From Pseudomonas atagonensis (lineage in GTDB: Bacteria > Pseudomonadota > Gammaproteobacteria > Pseudomonadales > Pseudomonadaceae): 64,000 nt of DNA. This document shows, piece by piece, positions 1 to 7,916 of this stretch. The notes beneath the pieces were generated by a model that saw only the letters and a list, made by a program, of their open reading frames with translations, was not told where the DNA came from and did not search any database. The stretch is taken from NCBI RefSeq assembly GCF_011369485.1, contig NZ_VXCA01000004.1, forward strand, positions 208,815-272,814. The letters are read 5' to 3'. The position numbers and the translations under genes were made by a program. The stretch's first letter is position 1. Every line of letters starts with the position of its first letter.

Positions 1-260
1 ACACGCGAATAGGCAACGCGATTGATGCCGATTCGATCAGCACCATCAGCTGCGAGTGCCCCGGCGCCGACGTGATCGGAGCCGTCAGAGGCCACGGCCC
101 CGGCGCCGACGTGATCGGAGCCGTCAGAAGCCACGGCCCCGGCGCCCACATGATCAGCTCCGTCCGAAGCCAGTGCCTGCGGTTGTGCAGCCCAGACTCC
201 TGGCACCACGACGGCTGCCGCAATGGCCAGAACCACGCCTGACAAAAGCTTGTATTTCAT
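1..260 (-). CDS. Secreted tandem-repeat protein, 3' end outside the window
   Basis: Reading leftwards from an ATG at 260, the gene encodes a signal peptide (MKYKLLSGVVLAIAAAVVVPG, cleavage probably after VWA) and then degenerate 13-residue repeats of the form A-S-D-G-S-D-H-V-G-A-G-A-V. About four units are visible, the last diverging to LAADGADRIGINR before the window edge. At DNA level the unit is 39 bp, and two neighbouring copies are almost identical. The frame stays open to base 1, so the C-terminus is unseen. The Asp/Gly-rich repeat suggests an exported, possibly cation-binding or structural protein, but I do not recognise a characterised family and assign no function. The start is supported by a purine-rich stretch (GTGGAGAAA) just upstream and by the signal peptide beginning at this Met. 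Confidence 0.7.
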   Translation of the reverse strand, partial: MKYKLLSGVVLAIAAAVVVPGVWAAQPQALASDGADHVGAGAVASDGSDHVGAGAVASDGSDHVGAGALAADGADRIGINRVAYSR

Positions 261-544
261 GATTTTCTCCACGACCCGACAGCCACAACGCGATAACCCG
301 TCGCGCGCTGCACAATGGCTGACGCTACGACGCATTGGCTCGGGGTTGATCTGGTTGGCGAAAGGCACGGGCGCACCCTCAGGCGCACGGGTGTCGACGT
401 AATCATTATCGAACTGGATAAGTATAGGTCGCTGTCAGGACGGGGCGCGGCGAGGGGATCGACGGCTGTCAGGCGATTTATTTCCTTCAGCGGGTCGGCA
501 CAGTTGAAATCAGTCTAAAAACAGCGGGGCGGCTGCCGAACCCT

Positions 545-800
545 TTGCTAGGCTCAAAGATGTAGGCGAAGACGCAGACTGATGCGCAAGCGGATAGCAA
601 GGGGACGTGGGGCGCGTTCCGAAGGGTACACGGTTAGAAAGATCTCCGCGCTGAGATCCAGCCCTTACGCCGTGTGAAGCAGCCGAGGCCGTATCTTTTC
701 ACTTTGGTCCGGTACTGTGGGAAGCCTGAGAAACCTTGTAAGCCAGAGACCAGCACTGGCCGCCTACTCGAACACCAAAGCCCGCTTCGTGCGGGCTTTG
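545..800 (+). ncRNA. Candidate structured noncoding RNA ending in a strong terminator
   Basis: The stretch 261-814 has no convincing gene. Within it, 631-676 can fold into an outer stem ACACGG/CCGTGT enclosing an inner hairpin GATCTC-cgcgct-GAGATC. The segment ends in a GC-rich hairpin at 777-799. A sigma-S-like -10 (GCTAGGCT, about 547-554) precedes it. Together these suggest an independent transcript of about 240 nt. It matches none of the Pseudomonas RNAs I can recall in sequence (RsmY/Z, PrrF, CrcZ, 4.5S, 6S, tmRNA, RNase P). A processed leader or plain intergenic DNA remains possible. Bases 261-540 show nothing further. Confidence 0.35.
777..799. terminator. Bidirectional stem-loop between the RNA candidate and the transsulfuration operon
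   Basis: AAAGCCCGC-ttcgt-GCGGGCTTT is a perfect 9-bp stem with a 5-nt loop. The A and T runs in its arms allow it to stop transcripts from both sides. It lies 16 bp beyond the stop of the minus-strand gamma-lyase/synthase gene. Confidence 0.8.
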
Positions 801-814
801 TCGTTCTTGCAGGG

Positions 815-1987
815 TTAGATTTTCGTCAAGGCGTGCGCCAGATCGGCGCGCAGGTCTTCGATGTCTTCGACGCCGACCGACAGCCGCACCAGACCATCGC
901 CGATACCCAATTTCGCGCGGGTTTCAGGTGGAATGGTCGCGTGGGTCATGATCGCCGGATGCTCGATCAGGCTTTCCACACCGCCGAGGCTTTCCGCCAG
1001 TGCGAATATCTTCACGTTCTCGAGAAAACGTCGTGCGCCGGCCAGATCAGTGTTCAGATCCACCGAAATCATTCCGCCGAAACCGCGCATTTGCCGCTTC
1101 GCCAATTCATGTTGCGGATGCGACGCCAGGCCCGGGTAGTAGACGCGTTTGACTTGCGGTTGCTGCTCCAGCCACTGCGCCAGGTCCAGGGCGTTGCTGC
1201 AATGGCGCTCCATGCGCAGGGCCAGGGTTTTCACGCCGCGTAGCGTGAGAAACGCATCGAATGGCCCGGAAATCGCGCCGACGGCGTTCTGCAAAAAGCC
1301 CAGGCGCTCAGCCAGTTCGACGTTCTGCCCGACCACGGCAATACCACCGATGACGTCGGAGTGGCCGTTCAGATATTTAGTGGTCGAGTGCAGCACGATG
1401 TCGAAACCCAGCTCCAGCGGCCGCTGGATATAGGGGCTGGCAAAGGTGTTGTCGGCCACGCTGATGATCCCGCGTGCACGGCAGATGCGCGCAATCGCGG
1501 CCAGATCGGACAGGCTCAGCAGCGGATTGGTCGGCGATTCGACGATCACCAGGCGCGTGTCGTCCTGCAGTGCTGCTTCGAACGCCGATAGATCGGTCAG
1601 GTCGACGTAGCTGTAACGGTGCCCGGCACTGCGCTGGCGCACCTTGTCGAACAGACGGAAGGTGCCGCCGTACAGATCATTGCCGGAAATGATGTGTGAA
1701 CCGGCATCGATCAGTTCGAGCACCGTGGAAATCGTCGCCAGCCCGGAGGCGAAAGCAAACGCCTGGGTGCCGCCTTCAAGATCCGCCACGCAACGCTCTA
1801 GGGCAAAGCGCGTCGGGTTGTGCGAGCGCCCGTAGTCGAAACCCTTGTGCACGCCGGGGCTGTCTTGCAGGTAAGTGGAGTTGGCGTAGATCGGCGGCAT
1901 CAGCGCGCCGGTGGTCGGGTCCGGCGCCTGCCCGGCGTGGATCACCCGGGTCGCGAAGCCTTGGGATTTATCGTCGTGCTGACTCAT
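815..1987 (-). CDS. PLP-dependent cystathionine gamma-lyase/gamma-synthase family enzyme
   Basis: This 390-residue protein belongs to the Cys/Met-metabolism PLP family (fold type I). The PLP lysine sits in HSTTKYLNGHSD, with the phosphate-binding ASGLAT region near residue 80 and the conserved SPTNP and DNTFASP segments around 150-180. It is full length for the family. Its ATG overlaps the stop of the upstream cystathionine beta-synthase gene (ATGA), so the two are translationally coupled. That pairing points to reverse transsulfuration: homocysteine plus serine gives cystathionine, and this enzyme splits it to cysteine, 2-oxobutyrate and ammonia. Gamma-synthase and gamma-lyase cannot be separated by eye; context favours the lyase. 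It acts in the cytoplasm. Confidence 0.9.
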   Translation of the reverse strand: MSQHDDKSQGFATRVIHAGQAPDPTTGALMPPIYANSTYLQDSPGVHKGFDYGRSHNPTRFALERCVADLEGGTQAFAFASGLATISTVLELIDAGSHIISGNDLYGGTFRLFDKVRQRSAGHRYSYVDLTDLSAFEAALQDDTRLVIVESPTNPLLSLSDLAAIARICRARGIISVADNTFASPYIQRPLELGFDIVLHSTTKYLNGHSDVIGGIAVVGQNVELAERLGFLQNAVGAISGPFDAFLTLRGVKTLALRMERHCSNALDLAQWLEQQPQVKRVYYPGLASHPQHELAKRQMRGFGGMISVDLNTDLAGARRFLENVKIFALAESLGGVESLIEHPAIMTHATIPPETRAKLGIGDGLVRLSVGVEDIEDLRADLAHALTKI

Positions 1988-3360
1988 GCGAGGGATCTCC
2001 GTAATTGGTTGAGCATGTCGGTGCGGGTGATCAGGCCATGGAAGCCCGAGGCGTCAGCAATAATGGCGACGAGGCCACGGCTGAGCACCGACTCCAGCTC
2101 GGCAAGCGTGGCACCGGGCGCGAGGGTTTGCAGTTTGTCAGTCATCACACTGGAGACCGATTGGCTGAAACGTGCGGCGTCCTCATGAACGGCCAGCAGA
2201 ATGTCCGATTCATCGATCACCCCGACGAGTGTTTTGCCTTCCACCAGCACTGGCAGTTGCGAAACGTCCGCCAGACGCATGCGCTGGAACGCGGTCAGCA
2301 GGGTGTCATCGGGTCCGACGCTGATGACGCGGCCGTCCTCGAAGCGGCGGGCGATCAGGTCGCGCAGGTCGCCATAACCTTTGCGCTGCAACAGGCCCTG
2401 ATCGGTCATCCACTGGTCGTTGTAGACCTTCGACAAGTAGCGAGTACCGGTGTCGCAGACAAAGCTGACCACACGTTTCGGCTCGGTCTGTTCGCGGCAG
2501 TAACGCAGCGCAGCGGCGAGCAGGGTGCCGGTGGAGGAACCACCGAGAATGCCTTCGGCCTTGAGCAATTGACGAGCGTGATCGAAGCTTTCTTCATCAC
2601 TGATCGAGTAGGCGTGACGCACGCTGGAGAGATCGGTGATCGATGGAATGAAGTCTTCGCCGATGCCTTCCACCGCCCATGAGCCGGGTTGGGTCAGCGT
2701 GCCGTCGCGGCTGTATTGCGCCATCACCGAGCCGACCGGATCGGCGAGTACCATTTCCAGATCCGGCTGCACGCGTTTGAAGAACCGGCTCAGGCCGGTC
2801 AGGGTGCCGGCCGAACCGACGCCGACGACGATGGCGTCCAGATCATGCTCGGTCTGCGCCCAGATTTCCGGCGCGGTGCTGCATTCGTGGGCCAGCGGGT
2901 TGGCAGGGTTGTTGAACTGGTCGGCGAAGAATGCGCCGGGAATGTCTTTCGCCAATCGCGCGGCGACATCCTGGTAGTACTCGGGGTGGCCCTTGCCGAC
3001 ATCGGAGCGGGTGATGTGCACCTCGGCGCCCATAGCCTTCAAGTGCAGGACTTTCTCGGTGGACATTTTGTCCGGCACCACCAGCACCACCCGGTAACCC
3101 TTGGCGCGGCCGACCAGGGCGAGGCCCAGGCCGGTATTGCCGGCGGTGGCTTCGACAATCGTGCCGCCCGGTTGCAGGCGGCCGTCACGCTCGGCCGCGT
3201 CGATCATTGCCAGGCCGATGCGATCTTTGATCGAACCGCCGGGGTTCTGTGATTCGAGTTTGAGAAACAGTGTGCACGGCCCGGTATCAAAGCGGGTGAC
3301 GCGCACCAGTGGGGTATTGCCTATCAGCCCAAGTACGGCAGGGCGTGATTCCTTTGACAT
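1984..3360 (-). CDS. Cystathionine beta-synthase with C-terminal CBS domain pair
   Basis: This 458-residue enzyme has an N-terminal fold-type II PLP domain (residues about 1-320) and two CBS modules (about 335-458). IGNTPLVR opens the domain, the PLP lysine is in NPGGSIKDR near residue 45, EATAGNTG follows, and the glycine-rich phosphate loop is GGSSTGT near 275. It makes cystathionine from serine (or O-acetylserine) and homocysteine. CBS pairs in this family often bind adenosyl ligands such as SAM and regulate activity. There is no N-terminal heme-binding extension of the human type. It is the first gene of a two-gene operon, overlapping the lyase/synthase gene by 4 bp. A 26-bp palindrome lies 113-138 bp upstream. 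Confidence 0.92.
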   Translation of the reverse strand: MSKESRPAVLGLIGNTPLVRVTRFDTGPCTLFLKLESQNPGGSIKDRIGLAMIDAAERDGRLQPGGTIVEATAGNTGLGLALVGRAKGYRVVLVVPDKMSTEKVLHLKAMGAEVHITRSDVGKGHPEYYQDVAARLAKDIPGAFFADQFNNPANPLAHECSTAPEIWAQTEHDLDAIVVGVGSAGTLTGLSRFFKRVQPDLEMVLADPVGSVMAQYSRDGTLTQPGSWAVEGIGEDFIPSITDLSSVRHAYSISDEESFDHARQLLKAEGILGGSSTGTLLAAALRYCREQTEPKRVVSFVCDTGTRYLSKVYNDQWMTDQGLLQRKGYGDLRDLIARRFEDGRVISVGPDDTLLTAFQRMRLADVSQLPVLVEGKTLVGVIDESDILLAVHEDAARFSQSVSSVMTDKLQTLAPGATLAELESVLSRGLVAIIADASGFHGLITRTDMLNQLRRSLA

Positions 3361-3472
3361 TTCTTCACCTCATAGTGGTGTTGATCGCGTTCCAGTCGCG
3401 GGGGAAAAGCTCGGGTGCAACATAGGCTCAGACAGGGTCTGTCGCAACCTTTAACGGGCCGTAAATGCTGCC

Positions 3473-3498
3473 ATTTCGATCTAACGATAGATCGAAAT
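3473..3498. promoter_or_regulatory. Perfect 26-bp palindrome upstream of the transsulfuration operon
   Basis: ATTTCGATCTA-acga-TAGATCGAAAT has 11-bp arms and a 4-nt centre. It lies in the roughly 300-bp gap between the beta-synthase start (3360) and the end of the importer ATPase gene (3659). No T tract follows on either strand, so it is more like an operator than a terminator. The rest of the gap (3361-3472, 3499-3658) shows no gene. Confidence 0.5.
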
Positions 3499-3658
3499 CA
3501 AAGACTTGCAGGACAGGTTTTTGCCACGTTTACAGGGAGGCGCCATTGAGTTTCCAAAGGGCGTCTTTACGGTCGCTCAACGCTTGATCTCTGCAAAGAA
3601 TTCCTGCAGCGCAAACGGATTTTGTGGCGGGCAGGGCAGGCGACGCAGATGCGCGCCG

Positions 3659-4423
3659 TCAGGAATGGAATCGAAGGATCTGTGCCCCGTCGAACGGATC
3701 CGTCAGGTAGTGCGCCCTGACCCCGAAAGTCTCGTGCAAGCGCTCAGGTGTGAGCACATCCAGCGGTTTGCCCAGCGTCACCAATCGGCCACGTTCGAGC
3801 ACCGCCAGACGATCGCAATTGAGCGCCTGATTAAGGTCGTGCAGGGCGATCACTGTGGTCACCGGCAGCGTCTGCACCACGTTCAGAATGCTCAATTGAT
3901 GCTGGATGTCGAGGTGGTTGGCCGGTTCGTCGAGCAGCAGGATTTGCGGGCGCTGGGCCAGTGCCCGGGCGATGTGCACCCGTTGCCGTTCACCGCCGGA
4001 CAGACCGCGCCACAGACGATTGCGCAGGTGCATCGCGTCGACATCGAGCAATGCCTGCTCGACGATAGCGGTGTCTGTGGCCGACCACGGCTTCAGCGCT
4101 GACAGCCACGGCGTGCGCCCCAATGCAACGGCGTCGAACACGCGAATGCCATCGTCGGTGTCAGCCTGTTGTTCAACCACCGCGAGTGTCTGCGCAATGT
4201 GGCGGCGAGACATTTTGGCGAGCCGTTGACCATCCAGCAGCACCTCGCCGGCGCTGGGTTCGCGCACACCGGCGAGCAGCTTCAGCAAAGTGGATTTGCC
4301 CGAACCGTTCGGCCCGACGATGCCGAGGGTTTCGCCTCGCTGAACGGCAAAACCGACGCCGTTGAGCAACTCGGCGCCGCGCACCTTGAAGGCCAATCCC
4401 GAACAACTCAATACACTGTTCAC
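3659..4423 (-). CDS. ABC transporter ATPase, BtuD/FecE type
   Basis: The GTG at 4423 overlaps the permease stop (GTGA) and gives a 254-residue ATPase of normal family length. No in-frame ATG allows a full N-terminus, so the GTG start is preferred. Motifs run in order: Walker A GPNGSGKS (about residue 37), the ABC signature LSGGERQR (about 142), Walker B ILLLDEP and the switch His in ALHDLNQ. It resembles ATPases of the iron-siderophore, heme and cobalamin importer class. It is the last gene of a three-gene operon with a FecCD/BtuC permease and a binding protein, downstream of a cobalamin riboswitch. That makes corrinoid import the likeliest role; cobalt or cobinamide-type substrates are alternatives. 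Confidence 0.88.
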   Translation of the reverse strand: MNSVLSCSGLAFKVRGAELLNGVGFAVQRGETLGIVGPNGSGKSTLLKLLAGVREPSAGEVLLDGQRLAKMSRRHIAQTLAVVEQQADTDDGIRVFDAVALGRTPWLSALKPWSATDTAIVEQALLDVDAMHLRNRLWRGLSGGERQRVHIARALAQRPQILLLDEPANHLDIQHQLSILNVVQTLPVTTVIALHDLNQALNCDRLAVLERGRLVTLGKPLDVLTPERLHETFGVRAHYLTDPFDGAQILRFHS

Positions 4424-5436
4424 CGGGCACCTCTGCGGCCAATCAGAATCAAGGCAAACACCGGCGCGCCGACCAGTGCGGTAATCACTCCGACCGGAAT
4501 CACCTGGCCCTTGATCAGGGTTCGTGACAGCACATCGGCGGCAATCAGAAACACCGCGCCGCCCAACGCGCTGGCCGGCAGCAGGCGCGCATGGCCGGTG
4601 CCCAACAGCAAGCGCGCAGCATGGGGAATCACCAAACCGACAAAACCGATCGAGCCGACAATCGACACCATCACCGCTGTCACCAGCGCTGCGCAGCCGA
4701 TCAGCAGAATCTGCACCCGCCGCACCGCAATGCCGAGGGACGCCGCCGAATCGGCACCGAAGGTGAACGCATCCAGCGCCCGCCGATGCCACAGGCAAAC
4801 GACCAGACCTGCCACGGCCACCGGCACGGCCAGCCACACCGACGGCCAACGCACGCCGCCGAGATTGCCCAGCAGCCAGAACATGATGCCGCGCGCCTGT
4901 TCGGAACTCGCCGAACGGGTAATCAGAAACGCCGTGAGCGCGTTGAACAACTGCGAACCGGCGATCCCGGCAAGAATGATCTGCCCGGTGCCGTTGGCCG
5001 AACCGCTGACCCGCGCCAGCAGAATCACCAGAACGAACGCGGTCACCGCGCCGGCGAACGCACCGACCGACAGTGAAATCACTCCGGCACCGACACCGAG
5101 CAATGCCACCATCACCGCGCCGGTCGAGGCGCCAGCGGAAATGCCCAGCAGATATGGGTCGGCCAGCGGATTGCGCAGCAGCGATTGCAGAATCACGCCG
5201 CAGGTCGCCAGACCGGCGCCGCAAGCGGCCGCGACCAGTGCGCGGGTCAGGCGATAATTCCAGACAATGCCTTCATCGATGGGGTCGAGCGCGTACCCGG
5301 CGGCCCACAGTTTGTTGGCCAGCACTTGCAGCACTACGCCCGGTTCGATTTGGGTTTCGCCGATGGCCACACCGGCGATCAGCGCAATCGACAGCGTAGT
5401 CAGGGCCAGCATCAGTTGCGTCAGGCGTCGGGTCAT
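4420..5436 (-). CDS. ABC importer permease, FecCD/BtuC family
   Basis: This 338-residue polytopic membrane protein has the hallmarks of type II importer permeases: an N-terminal membrane segment, then RLTRALVAAACGAGLATCGVI, the LADPYLLGISAGA segment near residue 95, and the coupling region GSIGFVGLVIPHAARLL near 265. About ten membrane helices are expected. Start and stop overlap neighbours by 4 bp on both sides (ATGA with the binding-protein gene, GTGA with the ATPase gene), so the three are probably translated together. It forms the translocation path for the substrate delivered by the upstream periplasmic protein. Riboswitch control suggests a corrinoid. Confidence 0.9.
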   Translation of the reverse strand: MTRRLTQLMLALTTLSIALIAGVAIGETQIEPGVVLQVLANKLWAAGYALDPIDEGIVWNYRLTRALVAAACGAGLATCGVILQSLLRNPLADPYLLGISAGASTGAVMVALLGVGAGVISLSVGAFAGAVTAFVLVILLARVSGSANGTGQIILAGIAGSQLFNALTAFLITRSASSEQARGIMFWLLGNLGGVRWPSVWLAVPVAVAGLVVCLWHRRALDAFTFGADSAASLGIAVRRVQILLIGCAALVTAVMVSIVGSIGFVGLVIPHAARLLLGTGHARLLPASALGGAVFLIAADVLSRTLIKGQVIPVGVITALVGAPVFALILIGRRGAR

Positions 5437-6446
5437 TTCGACAGGTCGTAGCCGTTGATGGCCGTGGCCAATTGTTCCAGTCCGTCAAACATTCGCAGGC
5501 TGGCCTGCATCGCCATGGCGTCAAGAATGATGATGCGGTTGTTCTTCACCGCTGCCATGTTACGGGTCACCGGGTCACTGCGCAGAAACGCGAGTTTCTT
5601 TTCGTAGTCGTCTGCGGGGAAACGCCGGCGATCCATGCGGGCGATCACCAGAAAGGTCGGGTTGGCCTTGGCGATGGTTTCCCAACCGACGGTTGGCCAT
5701 TCTTCAGCGGATTCGACGACGTTGCGCACGCCGAGGGTGCTGAGCATGAAATCGGGAATGCCTTTGTGTCCGGCGACGAAGGGCTCGATGTCCATTTGCG
5801 CACTGGAGAACCACACGAGTGCGCTGACGTCCTTGCGCTGCTGGTGTTTCGCCTTGGCAATCGAGCGGGCGAGGCTGGCCTTGAGTTCGTCGTTGAGTTG
5901 CTGACCGCGTGCCTGCACATCGAAGATCTGCGCCAGTTGGCTCACGCTCTTGTAAATGCTGTCGATGCGAAAAGGCTCCAGCCGCGTGCCGTCGGCGCCG
6001 ACGAGATTGTCCTTGGCTTCGCAATCGGAGGGCAGCAGGTAAGTCGGAATCTTCAGCTCATGAAACTGCTCGCGGGTGCCCACCGCACCTTGCGGGCCGA
6101 CCATCCATTCCAGCTCTACGGCAACCAGTTCCGGGCGCTTGCCGATCACCGCTTCGAAACTCGGTTCGTTGTCGGCCAGGCGCTCGATCTTGTCGTTCTG
6201 CGCCTTGTATTCAGCCAGCACATCGTTGAACCACAGCGAGGTGCCGACCACCTTGTCGCCCAGCCCGAGGGCGTAGAGCATTTCCGTGCCGGCCTGGCCG
6301 ATGGTCACCGTACGGGCGGGGGCGTGCTGAAAGGTCAGGCTGCTGCCGCAGTTTTCAAGGGTCAGCGGATAGTTGGTGGGCGTCGCTTGGGCGAACGCGC
6401 AGAGGCTCAAACCGGTGATGAGGGTGGCAACGCGAGGCAGCAACAT
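5433..6446 (-). CDS. Periplasmic binding protein of a cobalamin-type ABC importer
   Basis: This 337-residue protein has a Sec signal peptide (LLPRVATLITGLSLCAFAQA) and the two-lobed organisation of the BtuF/FepB class. PARTVTIGQAGTEMLYALGLGDKVVG lies near residues 43-70, the segment around PELVAVE follows, and a C-terminal lobe contains DDYEKKLAFLRSDP. It should capture the substrate in the periplasm and dock to the permease encoded 4 bp into its 3' end. It is first in the operon, 159 bp downstream of the riboswitch. No outer-membrane BtuB-like receptor is encoded nearby, so the outer-membrane step must be supplied elsewhere. Substrate assignment rests on the riboswitch, not on binding residues. 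Confidence 0.85.
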   Translation of the reverse strand: MLLPRVATLITGLSLCAFAQATPTNYPLTLENCGSSLTFQHAPARTVTIGQAGTEMLYALGLGDKVVGTSLWFNDVLAEYKAQNDKIERLADNEPSFEAVIGKRPELVAVELEWMVGPQGAVGTREQFHELKIPTYLLPSDCEAKDNLVGADGTRLEPFRIDSIYKSVSQLAQIFDVQARGQQLNDELKASLARSIAKAKHQQRKDVSALVWFSSAQMDIEPFVAGHKGIPDFMLSTLGVRNVVESAEEWPTVGWETIAKANPTFLVIARMDRRRFPADDYEKKLAFLRSDPVTRNMAAVKNNRIIILDAMAMQASLRMFDGLEQLATAINGYDLSK

Positions 6447-6604
6447 GAGTCGTATCTCCGATGGAACCGTACGGGGAGCGGCAAGGTACGGATCGGAAAT
6501 ACACCCTCGAGCGCGGTCACGGAAAACAGCGCAAGGCCGGTCATCTTACAAAGACGCGCACGGCACGATGTCCTTCCCGGACACCCCGCCGGTTAGTGAT
6601 TTGC

Positions 6605-6785
6605 TTGGCCGGCAGGTCTCCTGACTGATGCGTCATCGCCATGCTCCGGCCTTCCCGGGAAACACCCAGTGGCAGTCAGGGAGCAGGCTCAGCACCTACA
6701 GTTGCGGGGGCAGTTCCGATTGATGCTGCGTGAGCACCTCGGATTCCCTATTAGTCCCGTGCGGGAACCGGCGGCGGCATGGTAG
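6605..6785 (-). promoter_or_regulatory. Cobalamin riboswitch upstream of the BtuFCD-like operon
   Basis: Read on the minus strand, the region carries the class-defining blocks in order. These are GGGAATCCGAGGTG, the core CTGCCCCCGCAACTGTA, then GCCACTGGGTG, CCCGGGAAGGC, and the 3' B12 box GTCAGGAGACCTGCC. Past the aptamer, a small hairpin (TGTCC-gggaa-GGACA, near 6568-6584) may belong to the expression platform. In the established model for this family, adenosylcobalamin binding shuts off the downstream gene. The importer should therefore be made when B12 is scarce. The remainder of 6447-6604 is leader. Confidence 0.95.
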
Positions 6786-6829
6786 TCGATCGAGCCGCTG
6801 AAGGGGAGACGAATCTGCCGGGGAGGGCG

Positions 6830-7765
6830 TTAGTGCTGGCTCATCAAACCGTGCAAAACGCCTAAACGCAGGCCCGGTTCGGAGGGCGCCATCTGTGAAA
6901 TGCCAAACACTTTGAAGGCGGCCAGCATCAGCACCAGGCCGCCGGGGAGGATGTTCTGGCGATGTGGCTGCAGGCCGGCCAGTTTGAGCTGCTGGACGTT
7001 GTTCACCTTCAGCAGCAACAACGACAGGCGCAGCAGGCCGCCGTAAGTGATGCCGTCCTGGCCGTAGTCGTTGAGTCGATTGGCCTTAAGCACTTTGGCC
7101 AACATGCGCGCGGTGCCGGACGAGCCGATGGTTTGCTGCCAGCCTTGCGCGCGATAACGCCGGGCGACCTTTTCAAATTGCAGGATGGCGACGCGCTCGG
7201 CTTCCTGCAGCGCACCGGGGGAAACGTCGCCGCCGCGAAAAAAGCGTGTGCTCAACGTGCCGCTGCCGATGGCGATGCTTTCGGTGAGCAGCGGTTGCGA
7301 GCCCTGGCCGAGAATCAACTCGGTGGAGCCGCCACCAATATCGACCACCAGGCGCATGTCCGCGACGTCGGGCAACGTGTGCGCGACGCCGGCGTAGACC
7401 AGCCGCGCCTCTTCATGGCCGTCGATGACATCAATGCGAAAGCCCAGATGCCTTTGCGCACTGTCGAGAAACAACTGCGCATTGTCTGCCTCGCGCACCG
7501 CGCTGGTTGCCACCGCGCGCACTCTGCCGGCTTCGAAACCGCGCAGTTTTTTGCCGAATCGCGCCAAGGCCTGCCAGCCGCGATCCAGTGCCAGCGCATC
7601 CAGTGCGCCACCGTCAAAACCTTCGGCCAGCCGCACCGGCTCACGCAGGGTTTTCACTTCATGAATCAGCAAGCCCTTCCGGCTGCGCACCGACTGACCG
7701 ATCATCAGGCGAAACGCGTTCGAACCCAGGTCGATGGCGGCAAACAGCGGGGCGTCTTCTTTCAT
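6830..7765 (-). CDS. Ppx/GppA family phosphatase (short form)
   Basis: This 311-residue ASKHA-fold protein has the phosphate-1 motif AAIDLGSNAFRLMIG at the N-terminus, then ATSAVREADN and the phosphate-2 motif VVDIGGGSTELILG near residue 145. GSSGTARML lies near 215. Family members hydrolyse polyphosphate or convert pppGpp to ppGpp. At 311 residues it ends after the two actin-like lobes and lacks the C-terminal helical/HD-like region of full-length Ppx and GppA (about 500 residues). Several alpha/epsilon-proteobacterial short forms are active, so truncation need not mean inactivity. It is a single gene. The 5' side faces a Pho-box promoter oriented away from it. Confidence 0.85.
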   Translation of the reverse strand: MKEDAPLFAAIDLGSNAFRLMIGQSVRSRKGLLIHEVKTLREPVRLAEGFDGGALDALALDRGWQALARFGKKLRGFEAGRVRAVATSAVREADNAQLFLDSAQRHLGFRIDVIDGHEEARLVYAGVAHTLPDVADMRLVVDIGGGSTELILGQGSQPLLTESIAIGSGTLSTRFFRGGDVSPGALQEAERVAILQFEKVARRYRAQGWQQTIGSSGTARMLAKVLKANRLNDYGQDGITYGGLLRLSLLLLKVNNVQQLKLAGLQPHRQNILPGGLVLMLAAFKVFGISQMAPSEPGLRLGVLHGLMSQH

Positions 7766-7875
7766 GGGAATCCTTGCAAATCATCCGTCGAAGGCTCAAG
7801 ACGGTTTGCGAGGATTCTGCCGCTCGGTTGATGACATCCTGATGACGGGGCAGGGATGCTTCGATGAATTTCTGG

Positions 7876-7910
7876 CTGTCATGACACTGTCATTATCCGG
7901 CGTCTATATT
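7876..7910 (+). promoter_or_regulatory. PhoB-dependent promoter: perfect Pho box with spaced -10
   Basis: CTGTCATGACACTGTCAT (7876-7893) consists of two exact CTGTCAT heptamers separated by 4 bp, the textbook PhoB site. Eleven bases later is a -10 element, TATATT (7905-7910), the spacing seen in PhoB-activated promoters where the Pho box replaces the -35. The heptamers face the plus strand, away from the Ppx/GppA gene. A 12-bp palindrome, ATTGAGCTCAAT (7908-7919), overlaps the predicted transcription start. Confidence 0.7.
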
Positions 7911-7916
7911 GAGCTC

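Noticed and set aside
660..690. Resemblance of GTGTGAAGCAGCCGAGGC to the 4.5S RNA core GGAAGCAGCCAAGG
   Set aside because: Only about a dozen bases are similar, and the surrounding sequence lacks the SRP Alu/S-domain helix and the GGTCAGGTCCGGAAGG context.
674..1243. A 189-residue plus-strand protein near the left end
   Set aside because: Most of it is antisense to the gamma-lyase/synthase gene and its start lies within the terminator/RNA region; no conserved motif is seen.
3473..3498. The 26-bp palindrome as an intrinsic terminator
   Set aside because: No T tract follows on either strand and the stem is not GC-rich at its base.
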